In this document: piece by piece, positions 1 through 6,026 of the stretch
How positions within the stretch are numbered: position 1 is the stretch's first letter
Layout: every line of letters begins with the position of its first letter
From: an uncultured Sediminibacterium sp.
GTDB taxonomy: Bacteria > Bacteroidota > Bacteroidia > Chitinophagales > Chitinophagaceae
Direction of reading: 5' to 3'
DNA length: 7,972 bases
Assembly (NCBI RefSeq): GCF_946481145.1
Contig: NZ_CAMLMJ010000046.1
Location: 1-7,972 of the forward strand
Made by a program: the position numbers and the translations under genes
Notes under the pieces: generated by a model
Seen by the model: the letters and a program-made list of their open reading frames with translations, nothing else
Told to the model about the DNA's origin: nothing
The model's database searches: none

Positions 1-127
1 CTGTAACACCAACCAGGGGTTGCCCTGTTTTTTGGTCTGTTACTTTACCTGTAACAGTTCTGTTTTGCGCCCAAACCTGTATTGCCGTAAGCAATAGAAG
101 GGCGAAAAAAGCGAATTTTCTTTTCAT
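1..127 (-). CDS. SusC/RagA-like TonB-linked outer-membrane transporter, N-terminal fragment
   Basis: Only the first 42 codons lie in the window; the gene runs off the left edge. The ATG is the complement of 125-127. The product begins MKRKFAFFALLLLTAIQVWA, a clear Sec signal peptide (basic n-region, leucine-rich core, probable cleavage after Ala in VWA-Q). It is followed directly by NRTVTGKVTDQKTGQPLVGV, the start of a carboxypeptidase-regulatory-like (CarboxypepD_reg) beta-sandwich. A signal peptide joined straight to this domain is the usual opening of SusC/RagA transporters, which import glycans or peptides through the outer membrane with a SusD lipoprotein. Other Bacteroidota proteins also begin with this domain, so the exact family is inferred. 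No SD-like sequence precedes the start; a perfect inverted repeat ends 3 nt before it. Confidence 0.72.
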   Translation of the reverse strand, partial: MKRKFAFFALLLLTAIQVWAQNRTVTGKVTDQKTGQPLVGVT

Positions 128-605
128 AAGCAGTTTTTAAATAAAATTTAAAAACTGAAGACACAATGTTTATTTGTTTTTCGAGAGTGTGTGCATCCGA
201 ATTCATAAAAAATAGGTCTGGATTAATGAAAAGACTGTCTAAACAACAAATAACAATGCAGCAAACAAATGCAAAAAAGTATCGCTATGTTTTCTATGAC
301 CAGTAATTAATAAAAGGCCAGCTTAATTAAATGATCGTAACGAAATATTTCATGGAGTGGTGCGTAATAAAAAACTAATGTGTAAAATACTCATTAGTTG
401 GTCAAATGATTTTTTTTGGAAAACTGTTTCATATAAGTGAAAAATTAATATTTACTTAATTGACTATTTATTGCTTTAACATTTCATTAGTATTTCTGTT
501 TTGTTGTATCTTGGGCTTACAGAAGATTTAATAGCAGGTAAAATTGTGAATTAAATTCTGTTATCTAAAACCCCTACTCTGAGCAGTTAAATTGTATTAT
601 TTAAC
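128..605. other. AT-rich divergent intergenic region
   Basis: This 478-bp spacer separates the minus-strand SusC-like gene from the plus-strand LytTR gene and should hold both promoters. Apart from the inverted repeat at 131-157 I see no convincing element. No exact TAnnTTTG box faces either gene; the nearest on the plus strand are TATCTTGG at 507-514 and TAAAATTG at 539-546, each with one mismatch and neither with a well-placed -33 box. The only open frame of note is a 26-codon ORF at 226-306, which I do not accept as a gene. Confidence 0.5.
131..157 (-). repeat. Perfect 12-bp inverted repeat in the leader of the SusC-like gene
   Basis: CAGTTTTTAAAT (131-142) and ATTTAAAAACTG (146-157) are exact reverse complements separated by AAA. 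In the minus-strand mRNA this hairpin would end 3 nt before the AUG, so it could mask or present the ribosome landing site. It is AT-rich, so its stability is modest. It could also be a DNA operator. No U-tract follows in a position that would suggest a terminator. Confidence 0.6.
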
Positions 606-1364
606 ATGGCTATACCTATTGTCATCATCAGCTCAGATGAGTCTAAAGTAACGTTCATTAGTGAATATTTACAGACCCTCACTGATTATTATGTTGCAGG
701 CAGCTTTACTGATTTTTTAGATCCGATCAATCAAAATGAAGTTAGTCTATTGCATACTTTGGTTATCTGCGATACTGATGCGATTAATGCAATCAAACAT
801 CAAAAAATATTTTCAGCAATTACAGATGTCCCCATCATTCTTATATCCAATTCACTACAGCAGGAGGATCGTGATGGGTTGAATAATTATATTGATGTTT
901 TATCTGTTCCATTAAATGAATCGGAAATAGAGCGGGCGCTGGATAAGTTTGAAAAAATTAAATCCTTTGTTGAGCGAACGATTCTTCCTGAAAAGAATGC
1001 AGCCGATACACAAGATAGTTCTCCTTTAAAAAAAAGAATCCTGTTAAAACGAACAAAAGAGTATCTGCCGGTCTTACTGACAGATATTGTATTTTTTTAT
1101 GTTCAAAACAAAATAACTTTTGCTGTAGATAAATATGCAAAAAAGTTTTTTGTACAGAAGAATATCGGGGAGTTGGAGAGTGATTTGTGTAAGAAGTATT
1201 TTTTCAGGGTAAACAGACAACAAATCATCAATATTGAATTTATCTCGTCCTTCAAGCAGATTGATAAAGTAAGGATTATGATCAAAATGAAAATAGATAC
1301 AGATCCTATTATCATTGCACAAACCAAAGTTCATGAATTCAGGAATTGGATTGAATCTGTGTAG
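606..1364 (+). CDS. LytTR-family DNA-binding regulator with degenerate receiver domain
   Basis: The product has 252 residues. Residues about 143-252 form a LytTR domain (LKRTKEYLPVLLTDIVFFYV, then YFFRVNRQQIINIEFISSF at 198-216), the beta-rich DNA-binding fold of LytR/AgrA regulators. Residues 1-115 look like a decayed CheY-like receiver: IVIISSDES gives the beta-1 acidic pair (D11, E12), LVICDTD places a possible phospho-acceptor at D56, and PIILIS supplies the Ser/Thr position at S81. The conserved Lys-Pro after beta-5 reads Val-Pro (V101-P102), so the switch lysine is missing and phosphorylation-dependent control is doubtful. LytTR regulators usually sit beside a LytS-type histidine kinase; none is visible here. 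The start is the ATG at 606, with no SD. The target is unknown; the divergent SusC-like gene is one candidate by position only. Confidence 0.87.
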   Translation: MAIPIVIISSDESKVTFISEYLQTLTDYYVAGSFTDFLDPINQNEVSLLHTLVICDTDAINAIKHQKIFSAITDVPIILISNSLQQEDRDGLNNYIDVLSVPLNESEIERALDKFEKIKSFVERTILPEKNAADTQDSSPLKKRILLKRTKEYLPVLLTDIVFFYVQNKITFAVDKYAKKFFVQKNIGELESDLCKKYFFRVNRQQIINIEFISSFKQIDKVRIMIKMKIDTDPIIIAQTKVHEFRNWIESV

Positions 1365-1383
1365 CTGTGGCGTTGAGTCATAA

Positions 1384-1446
1384 GCTTCAAGCCATTGCTA
1401 TTCGAGGAGCAGCTTCTAGCTACGGGCTTCTAGCTTCTAGCTTTTT
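1384..1446. repeat. Heptamer-period repeat cluster A (GCTTCTA-type)
   Basis: Read in steps of seven from 1412 the sequence is GCTTCTA, GCTACGG, GCTTCTA, GCTTCTA, GCTTTTT. A further GCTTCAA at 1384-1390, followed by GCC, keeps the same 7-bp phase four units upstream, with degraded units between. The cluster begins about 20 bp after the LytTR stop codon and ends in seven T residues. It might help end LytTR transcription, but only a weak 5-bp stem (AGCTA/TAGCT) is available, so I call it a repeat rather than a terminator. Confidence 0.7.
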
Positions 1447-1585
1447 TTACTATGAATTCAATTATCCATAAGCGTAAGTGTGGTAATTAAATATTTATTT
1501 TGAGTAGGATTTTTACAAAACAAATTCGCAAACCCTGTCATTTATTCCAAGAATTGCAGAAAGCCTAAAATAAGCACCCATCAAG

Positions 1586-1616
1586 GCTTGTAGTTTGTGG
1601 CTTGCAGCTTGCAGCC
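1586..1616. repeat. Heptamer-period repeat cluster B (GCTTGCA-type)
   Basis: The units are GCTTGTA (1586), GTTTGTG (1593), GCTTGCA (1600), GCTTGCA (1607), then GCC. The period is seven, as in cluster A about 170 bp away, and the unit differs from GCTTCTA at one or two positions. The two clusters are probably related copies of one intergenic repeat family. Confidence 0.65.
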
Positions 1617-1909
1617 AATTTCCCCTGACAGTGATGGCTACCGTCTCAAAGCTGATTTTACCGTTCAGTAAAAGTATTAAACGCGCAATTTGCATTCTTC
1701 TACATTAATCACTTGTGCTCAAATATTTTTATACTTAATAAGGGTAATGTTTTCTTCTTCTTTGTATGCTGTTTTTTAATTCGATTGTGATAATTCCTAA
1801 GTGAGTATCAATAAATCGTGATTCAGGTAGTATGTAAGATGGGCTATGCTTACAAACATTAGATTTACTATCTAAATCTCATATGCACAGTTTTTAAATA
1901 ATGCATTGC

Positions 1910-1940
1910 GAGCGCCTATTCTTAGGCGCTCTATATTTTT
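1910..1940 (+). terminator. Rho-independent terminator with no visible upstream gene
   Basis: GAGCGCCTA (1910-1918) pairs perfectly with TAGGCGCTC (1923-1931) around a TTCT loop. TATATTTTT follows, giving the U-rich tail on the plus strand only. It is a strong GC-rich stem in AT-rich DNA. The nearest plus-strand gene ends about 550 bp upstream, so it may end a long 3' UTR, a small RNA, or the transcript of a lost gene. Confidence 0.65.
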
Positions 1941-2043
1941 AAGGAAGAAGCCGGGATAAATGAGTGATTTTAAGACTTGTTAATTGATTAATTAAACAGG
2001 GGTGATCATTTTTACTATGATTGATCATATTTCTTTCTAAATA

Positions 2044-2088
2044 GCCAGATCCTAAGTTTGGTGCGTCTGCCAATTTCGCCACATCCGC
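2044..2088 (-). pseudogene. Truncated tRNA-Leu(UAG) copy, 5' half only
   Basis: Positions 2044-2090 match 3363-3409 at 46 of 47 bases; the one difference is T2058 against C3377. In tRNA terms the copy has the 5' acceptor strand, D-arm and whole anticodon arm, then stops at the start of the variable arm. The variable arm, T-arm and 3' acceptor strand are absent, so it cannot be a working tRNA. The mismatch breaks one anticodon-stem pair (A facing C). Upstream on the minus strand, AATTTTTG (2109-2116) lies 20 nt from the 5' end, where the intact gene has TACTTTTG at 19 nt, so a decayed promoter seems to have been copied as well. It may be a recombination scar or the relic of a second tRNA gene. 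Confidence 0.85.
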
Positions 2089-2155
2089 TTATTTATTAAA
2101 ACAAGGAACAAAAATTGCAATAATATTTAAAGATGAAAAAGTAGAAAACAGGCGC

Positions 2156-2782
2156 TTACTGTAAATAAATGTTTACTTGCTTACGGATAAAGTTTTTTAC
2201 CTCATCCCATGTTTGCCCTTTAAGGCTAATAGGTTCAGGACTTTGTTCCGCATCTTCAAAATAAACGAGTGCTTGTGGTATGGTAATCATTAATTGCTGT
2301 GAAGGAAATTTACGAGAATGGTAGTCGATCAATTGTTCAATTGAATAATGCTGCAGCAATTCATAAATGTCCCAGAAATCCTTTTTTACCCCTCTGCCCA
2401 ATATTGCATTAATCTTCATGGCAATAATATCTTTGGTATTGTACATCCTTATCCCGTCTATCAATTCTTTTTCCTCGATCATAGGGTGAGTGTAGTGAAC
2501 TATATCTACTTTGATATCATGAATAAATCCGAAAATCGCCCAGTTAGTGATCTTTCCATCATAAACAAAGTCTTTTCCGAAAAAGCTTTGGAGATCGTTC
2601 AGAATTGTGTCCCGCTCAAAACCCTGCTCGCAAAACAAATCAATATCTACAGATATCCGGTGTCCGTATTTGAGTGAAAGAGCGGTCCCGCCAACTAGTG
2701 AAAATTTGGCGAGGGCTGGAATATCCATCAATTGTTTTAATAAGGCAAATGTGCCTGGTTCGACTGTCTGAGTTTGTAACAT
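2156..2782 (-). CDS. AbiEii/AbiGii-type nucleotidyltransferase, probable toxin
   Basis: The 208-residue product matches the nucleotidyltransferase AbiEii/AbiGii toxin family. Visible motifs are LVGGTALSL (29-37, the nucleotide-binding GG-T), GHRISVDIDLF (40-50, with R42, S44 and metal-binding D46 and D48), KVDIVH (91-96, third acidic residue D93), and a C-terminal block NTKDIIAMK...GRGVKKDFWDIYEL (115-142, including K117, D118, K123, R130, K134 and D135). All expected catalytic residues are present, so the enzyme looks intact. Characterised relatives are NTP-transferase toxins of AbiE-type (type IV) systems, acting on RNA targets and blocking growth or phage production; the target here is unknown. 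The start MLQTQTV is preferred because the family normally has a helix before GGTA. The ORF overlaps the upstream gene by 46 bp in another frame, implying co-expression. Not every family member has been shown to be toxic. Confidence 0.92.
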   Translation of the reverse strand: MLQTQTVEPGTFALLKQLMDIPALAKFSLVGGTALSLKYGHRISVDIDLFCEQGFERDTILNDLQSFFGKDFVYDGKITNWAIFGFIHDIKVDIVHYTHPMIEEKELIDGIRMYNTKDIIAMKINAILGRGVKKDFWDIYELLQHYSIEQLIDYHSRKFPSQQLMITIPQALVYFEDAEQSPEPISLKGQTWDEVKNFIRKQVNIYLQ

Positions 2783-3030
2783 CTGAATTCTTCAATATTT
2801 CTTTCGGTCACGGCAGCTGCTAGGTAGAGGGTCTGCAAAGGCATAAACTTGATATTCAATAATGCGTTTGTAATAATCTCTTTGCTATAATACCTCCGGC
2901 ACTCTCTGATATCAGCTACGTCACCACGTTCAAATACTCTTTCTATAACAAAAACGGCGTTTGATTCAAAGTCAATAGATTCAATATCTACATCCCAAAA
3001 TATACGCTTATTGAAATTAGGTTTGGGCAT
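2737..3030 (-). CDS. Small 'FWDVD' protein (DUF6922-like), probable antitoxin partner
   Basis: This 97-residue soluble protein has the pattern of a Bacteroidota family I recognise as DUF6922-like: FWDVD at 11-15, VFVIERVFERGD at 26-37, RRYYSKEIITNAL at 45-57, and the C-terminal EFRCYKLRQSN at 81-91. The charged IERVFERGD segment followed by a YYS helix could be a compact helix-turn-helix, but that is inferred from pattern only. It is the first gene of the pair, and its end overlaps the start of the AbiEii-type gene by 46 bp, the order expected for an antitoxin ahead of its toxin. It does not resemble the classical AbiEi antitoxin, so the role rests on context. No SD precedes the ATG at 3028-3030. 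The family name is from memory and less certain than the gene itself. Confidence 0.78.
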   Translation of the reverse strand: MPKPNFNKRIFWDVDIESIDFESNAVFVIERVFERGDVADIRECRRYYSKEIITNALLNIKFMPLQTLYLAAAVTERNIEEFRCYKLRQSNQAHLPY

Positions 3031-3063
3031 GTTTTTAGTTGTTCAATAAAGGTATTACTTTTT

Positions 3064-3092
3064 CAAGGATAAGCAGGGTATGCATTTTCAAA
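3064..3092 (-). promoter_or_regulatory. Candidate promoter of the FWDVD-AbiEii operon
   Basis: On the minus strand TTTG (3092-3089) is followed after 17 nt by TATCCTTG (3071-3064), a Bacteroidota -33/-7 pair with one mismatch to TAnnTTTG. Transcription would begin around 3057, about 27 nt before the ATG. The spacing is slightly short for the consensus and no start has been mapped. Confidence 0.38.
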
Positions 3093-3270
3093 TTTCCGAA
3101 AGCTTAATTTAAACATCCGGTCATAGAAAAATACTGATTTTAAATGCTGCTAGATAGATGCAGATGGGTATAATTTTCATGGTATGTTATATTCATGCAT
3201 AATTAAGATCATAATCCGCATTTTTTAAAACTTTTTACTATGACATACATGGATTGGTAAGAATAGGGGT

Positions 3271-3303
3271 ATAAAAACAAGAAATCCGCCGAAGCGGATT
3301 TCT
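3271..3303 (-). terminator. Rho-independent terminator of tRNA-Leu
   Basis: On the minus strand AGAAATCCGC and GCGGATTTCT form a perfect 10-bp stem closed by the stable tetraloop TTCG, followed by TTGTTTTTAT. It starts 23 nt after the tRNA 3' end and isolates the tRNA transcript from the FWDVD-AbiEii operon downstream on the same strand. Confidence 0.88.
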
Positions 3304-3304
3304 G

Positions 3305-3320
3305 TAACCAATCTTGGTTA
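3305..3320 (-). other. Small hairpin in the tRNA-Leu 3' trailer
   Basis: TAACCA (3305-3310) and TGGTTA (3315-3320) are reverse complements around ATCT. The structure lies between the tRNA 3' end (3326) and the terminator, so it would be in the trailer of the precursor and could affect 3' processing. It may also be incidental. Confidence 0.35.
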
Positions 3321-3325
3321 AAGTG

Positions 3326-3407
3326 TGCGGATGATAGGAGTCGAACCTACACGCCTCGCGGCGCCAGATCCTAAGTCTGGTGCGTCTGCCAATTTCGCCA
3401 CATCCGC
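3326..3407 (-). tRNA. tRNA-Leu (anticodon UAG)
   Basis: The 82-nt sequence folds as a class II tRNA. GCGGATG (5' end at 3407) pairs perfectly with CATCCGC. The anticodon arm is CCAGA-CTTAGGA-TCTGG with anticodon TAG, reading CUN leucine codons. A long variable arm (CGCC/GGCG) is typical of tRNA-Leu, the T-arm contains GGTTCGACT, and the discriminator base is A. CCA is not encoded (CAC follows), so it must be added after transcription. The gene has its own promoter box and terminator. Its first half is repeated at 2044-2090. Confidence 0.97.
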
Positions 3408-3426
3408 TTTTCTTAGAACAGGGTGG

Positions 3427-3434
3427 CAAAAGTA
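3427..3434 (-). promoter_or_regulatory. -7 box of the tRNA-Leu promoter
   Basis: On the minus strand TACTTTTG is an exact TAnnTTTG match, ending 19 nt before the tRNA 5' end. This fits a short 5' leader removed by RNase P. No clear -33 TTTG box is present at the expected distance. A decayed version of the same box stands before the truncated copy. Confidence 0.5.
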
Positions 3435-3471
3435 GGGGTTTTACTTAAAAAAATATGACTAGTATCCTGAT

Positions 3472-4704
3472 TTATTTAACAGGTAATGATTCAATGATTT
3501 TTCCAATCACGGCATCCTGCGAGCGGCCGTCGATCCACCGGATAACAGCCACCAAATCATGCTCAGGGTCTACATAAATCAGGTTATTTCCATTTCCTAC
3601 ATGGGTAAAAGCGGTTTCCGGGGCACTTGGCAACATTTTCTTACCCGTATTTAAGAACCAGTTCATATAGCCATAATCGGTTTTGGGAGCTGTTGGTGTT
3701 AAGGACTGTTGTACCCATGTTTCACTCAATAACTGCTGCCCATTCCATTTGCCACGGTTCAACGTAAGCCATCCAAAACGGGCCATATCCCAGGCATTAA
3801 TAAACATACCCCCGCCCCAGTGCCCGCCACCGCTTACAGACTGCACAGGCTGACCATCCAATACAATCCAGGCATTACGATAGCCTGTCCAACGCCAGGT
3901 ATTCGATGCGCCAATGGGATCCATAATATATTGTTTAAGCGCCTGCGGTAGTGGTTTTCTCCAAACACTGGTGGCGGCCAGCGCCAGTGCATTTACCCTT
4001 ACATCATTATATTCATAACTGGTACCCGGCTTGTTCCTTGGGCGGTTCAGCCATTTATTGGGATCTGCATCGGGTCTGTCTGCCCAATCAGGCTTACCCC
4101 AAAGTGTGCCTTCCCAATCACTTGTTTGCCGTAGCATATCCTCCCATGTAATGGTTTGGTTATGTGTACCAGCAAAAGGAGAAATCAGTTGAGGTTTGCC
4201 AATATCTTCTGCAGGCCTGTTTACAGGCTCTTGTGGTTGATAAAGTTCAATAGGAGGAATATATCGAGCTACAGTATCTTTTACTGAACCAATCATGCCT
4301 TTATCAACTGCCACACCTACAATGGCCGATAAAAAACTCTTGGTAACACTATGTGTCATGTCACAACGATCGGGTTCGCCCCACAGCGCCACCACATAGC
4401 CTTTGTAAACGATGATACCTGTTGCTTCACCCCGATCTGCAAATGGACCAATGCCTTCTCCAAAAGGTTCTTTACCGAATGTGCGGTAATGATTGATCTC
4501 CATGCTACGCGGATTTTTTGATTCTCCCGCTTTCGCCAATGCAATGGCATCCTGTAAAATAGTTGGGTTAATGCCCATCATTTGCGGAACACGTTGTTCC
4601 CATTTTCCCGCAGGCGGAAAATATTGGGCTGATGGTTTTTGCGCAACCGAAATAGATTGCCATAATACCAGTATAAAAAGAAAAAAGCTATTTCGCATTT
4701 TCAT
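3472..4704 (-). CDS. Exported serine hydrolase of the class C beta-lactamase family
   Basis: The 410-residue product begins with a signal peptide (MKMRNSFFLFILVLWQSISV, cleavage likely after A21), so it acts in the periplasm or as an envelope protein. The catalytic SxxK motif is SVTK (S119, K122) in THSVTKSFLSAIVG. The second motif appears as YEYNDVRVN (230-238) in place of the usual YxN, and the third as HVG (368-370) in place of KTG; both variants occur in esterase, peptidase and 6-aminohexanoate-hydrolase relatives rather than true penicillinases. GGGHWGGGM (292-300) and DMARFGWL fit the fold. The substrate cannot be told from sequence. It lies 44 bp downstream of the RhlE gene on the same strand, but a terminator-like hairpin covers its start codon. 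Starting at M3 instead of M1 would change little. Confidence 0.93.
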   Translation of the reverse strand: MKMRNSFFLFILVLWQSISVAQKPSAQYFPPAGKWEQRVPQMMGINPTILQDAIALAKAGESKNPRSMEINHYRTFGKEPFGEGIGPFADRGEATGIIVYKGYVVALWGEPDRCDMTHSVTKSFLSAIVGVAVDKGMIGSVKDTVARYIPPIELYQPQEPVNRPAEDIGKPQLISPFAGTHNQTITWEDMLRQTSDWEGTLWGKPDWADRPDADPNKWLNRPRNKPGTSYEYNDVRVNALALAATSVWRKPLPQALKQYIMDPIGASNTWRWTGYRNAWIVLDGQPVQSVSGGGHWGGGMFINAWDMARFGWLTLNRGKWNGQQLLSETWVQQSLTPTAPKTDYGYMNWFLNTGKKMLPSAPETAFTHVGNGNNLIYVDPEHDLVAVIRWIDGRSQDAVIGKIIESLPVK

Positions 4705-4729
4705 TTTACTAAAATAGCGAAATAGCTTT
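4675..4729 (-). terminator. Terminator-like hairpin spanning the hydrolase start codon
   Basis: On the minus strand AAAGCTATTTCGC (4729-4717) pairs perfectly with GCGAAATAGCTTT (4696-4684). With a one-base bulge, a further ATTTT/AAAAT stem leaves a 9-nt loop (4702-4710) that contains the hydrolase ATG at 4704-4702. The 3' arm runs into six T, one C and five T (4686-4675). The shape is that of a rho-independent terminator 20 nt after the RhlE stop codon. It may end rhlE mRNA, attenuate read-through into the hydrolase, or control hydrolase translation. The U-tract doubles as Phe/Leu codons of the signal peptide. Confidence 0.62.
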
Positions 4730-4748
4730 GTATAAATAGGAGGTGGGT

Positions 4749-6026
4749 TTACCAGTCTCTTTTCTGACGTTGTTGACCATTCGTAGCATATCTCCTTGGA
4801 TCGCCACCTCTGAATGATCGGCGCTGACCCTGGTTTCCATGAGCTGTTCTCTGCTGCGGTTGTTTAGGCGCAGGTTTGAAATTGGTCAGTGAAATATCGC
4901 TCATCACATACGGGTGATCATTTACTTGCGGAACTGGTATGCCAATAAGTTTCTGGATATCTTTCAGGTACGCTTTTTCTTCTGCATCGCAAAAGGATAT
5001 GGCAATACCCGAAGCACCTGCTCTACCTGTTCTGCCGATACGGTGAACATAGGTTTCAGGAACATTGGGTAGTTCGTAGTTGATTACATGCGATAATTGT
5101 TCCACATCAATACCTCTTGCCGCAATATCTGTTGCAACCAGCACACGCAGGTTACCCGATTTAAAATCTGTAAGGGCACGCTGACGAGCGTTTTGTGATT
5201 TATTACCGTGAATTGCAGCGGCACCAATTCCAGCTTTATGCAGGTCTTTTACTACTTTATCTGCACCATGCTTAGTACGGGTAAATACGAGTACGGTTTC
5301 AATTTGTTTGTCTTGTAATAAATGTTGCAGTAAAGCACGTTTGTCTTGTTTCTCCACAAAATAAACCGACTGCTCAATTTTTTCAGCAGTAGAGGAAACA
5401 GGTGTTACTTCTACTTTAACCGGGTTGTTTAAAATACTACCTGCTAAACCTGCAATTTCAGGCGGCATAGTAGCAGAGAAAAACAGTGTTTGTCGCTTTG
5501 CAGGAATCTTAGCAATTACTTTTTTCACGTCGTGGATAAAACCCATATCGAGCATACGATCGGCCTCATCTAAAACGAATAATTGTAATTGTTGTAAGCT
5601 GATATAACCTTGTTGCATCAGGTCAAGTAAACGACCAGGTGTAGCAATCAAAACATCTACACCTCTTTTCAATGCCTGTGTTTGTGGTAACTGTGAAACA
5701 CCACCAAAAATCACTGCATGCCTAATATTGGTATGACGACCATATGCAGCAAAGCTTTCATCAATTTGAATAGCCAGTTCTCTGGTTGGTGTTAATATCA
5801 ACGCCTTAATACCGGGTGTATTATTTTTTTGTTGAAAGAGTAATTGTAAAACCGGAATTGCAAAAGCGGCAGTTTTACCTGTGCCAGTTTGCGCACAACC
5901 TAATAAATCACGTCCTTCAAGCACTACCGGAATAGATTGTTGTTGAATAGGAGTTGGATTTGTGTAACCTTCTGTCTGGAGCGCACGTAAAATGGGCTCG
6001 ATCAGATTCAATGAATCAAATGTCAA
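4749..6026 (-). CDS. rhlE: DEAD-box ATP-dependent RNA helicase, RhlE type
   Basis: The 425-residue product has the full DEAD-box series: Q motif (F3 and [14 protein letters not shown] at 20-33), motif I AQTGTGKT (45-52), Ia PTRELA (80-85), Ib TPGR (129-132), II DEAD (153-156), III SAT (184-186), IV VFTR (247-250), V ATDIAARG (298-305) and [10 protein letters not shown] (328-335). A short basic, Gln/Arg-rich tail (about 385-425) probably adds RNA affinity. Such helicases remodel structured RNA in the cytoplasm, in ribosome assembly, decay and cold growth. The start is TTG at 6026-6024: no ATG lies nearby, and the family usually starts with this MTF.SL..IEPIL sequence. A leader of about 140 nt precedes it. 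Confidence 0.96.
   Translation of the reverse strand: MTFDSLNLIEPILRALQTEGYTNPTPIQQQSIPVVLEGRDLLGCAQTGTGKTAAFAIPVLQLLFQQKNNTPGIKALILTPTRELAIQIDESFAAYGRHTNIRHAVIFGGVSQLPQTQALKRGVDVLIATPGRLLDLMQQGYISLQQLQLFVLDEADRMLDMGFIHDVKKVIAKIPAKRQTLFFSATMPPEIAGLAGSILNNPVKVEVTPVSSTAEKIEQSVYFVEKQDKRALLQHLLQDKQIETVLVFTRTKHGADKVVKDLHKAGIGAAAIHGNKSQNARQRALTDFKSGNLRVLVATDIAARGIDVEQLSHVINYELPNVPETYVHRIGRTGRAGASGIAISFCDAEEKAYLKDIQKLIGIPVPQVNDHPYVMSDISLTNFKPAPKQPQQRTAHGNQGQRRSFRGGDPRRYATNGQQRQKRDW

Larger units (their letters stand above)
1365..2155. other. Gene-poor 0.8-kb accessory gap
   Basis: I see no convincing protein gene in this stretch. It holds two clusters of 7-bp-period repeats (1384-1446 and 1586-1616), a strong plus-strand terminator hairpin (1910-1940), a small palindrome AGATTTA-CTATC-TAAATCT at 1861-1879, and a truncated tRNA-Leu copy at 2044-2088. 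A 60-codon minus-strand frame (1513-1695) runs through the second repeat cluster and is not accepted as a gene. The composition and debris suggest a site of past insertion, deletion or repeat expansion. Confidence 0.55.

Noticed and set aside
226..306. 26-codon plus-strand ORF in the divergent spacer, product MKRLSKQQITMQ...FYDQ
   Set aside because: It is short, has no recognisable family, no promoter box and no terminator. Such ORFs are common by chance in AT-rich spacers.
1412..1448. Heptamer cluster A as the LytTR terminator
   Set aside because: A T7 run follows, but the units are direct repeats and only a weak 5-bp stem can form, so it does not meet the hairpin requirement.
1513..1695. 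60-codon minus-strand ORF crossing heptamer cluster B
   Set aside because: Its middle (LQAASHKLQA) is a translation of the 7-bp repeats, no domain is recognisable, no promoter box is seen, and a frame of this length is expected by chance. It could be a gene remnant but cannot be supported.
2091..3362. Reading the segment as a simple excisable integrative element with tRNA att sites
   Set aside because: No integrase is present, and excision between the repeats would take away the tRNA 3' half and leave a broken tRNA, opposite to normal tRNA-targeted integration. The duplication itself is kept as a finding.
3238..3429. 63-codon minus-strand ORF over the tRNA-Leu region
   Set aside because: It covers the tRNA and its terminator entirely, so it is a chance frame through structural RNA.
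3472..4704. Calling the serine hydrolase an antibiotic-resistance AmpC beta-lactamase
   Set aside because: Only SxxK is canonical; the second and third motifs are YND/HVG variants typical of esterase or peptidase relatives, so a resistance role is not supported.
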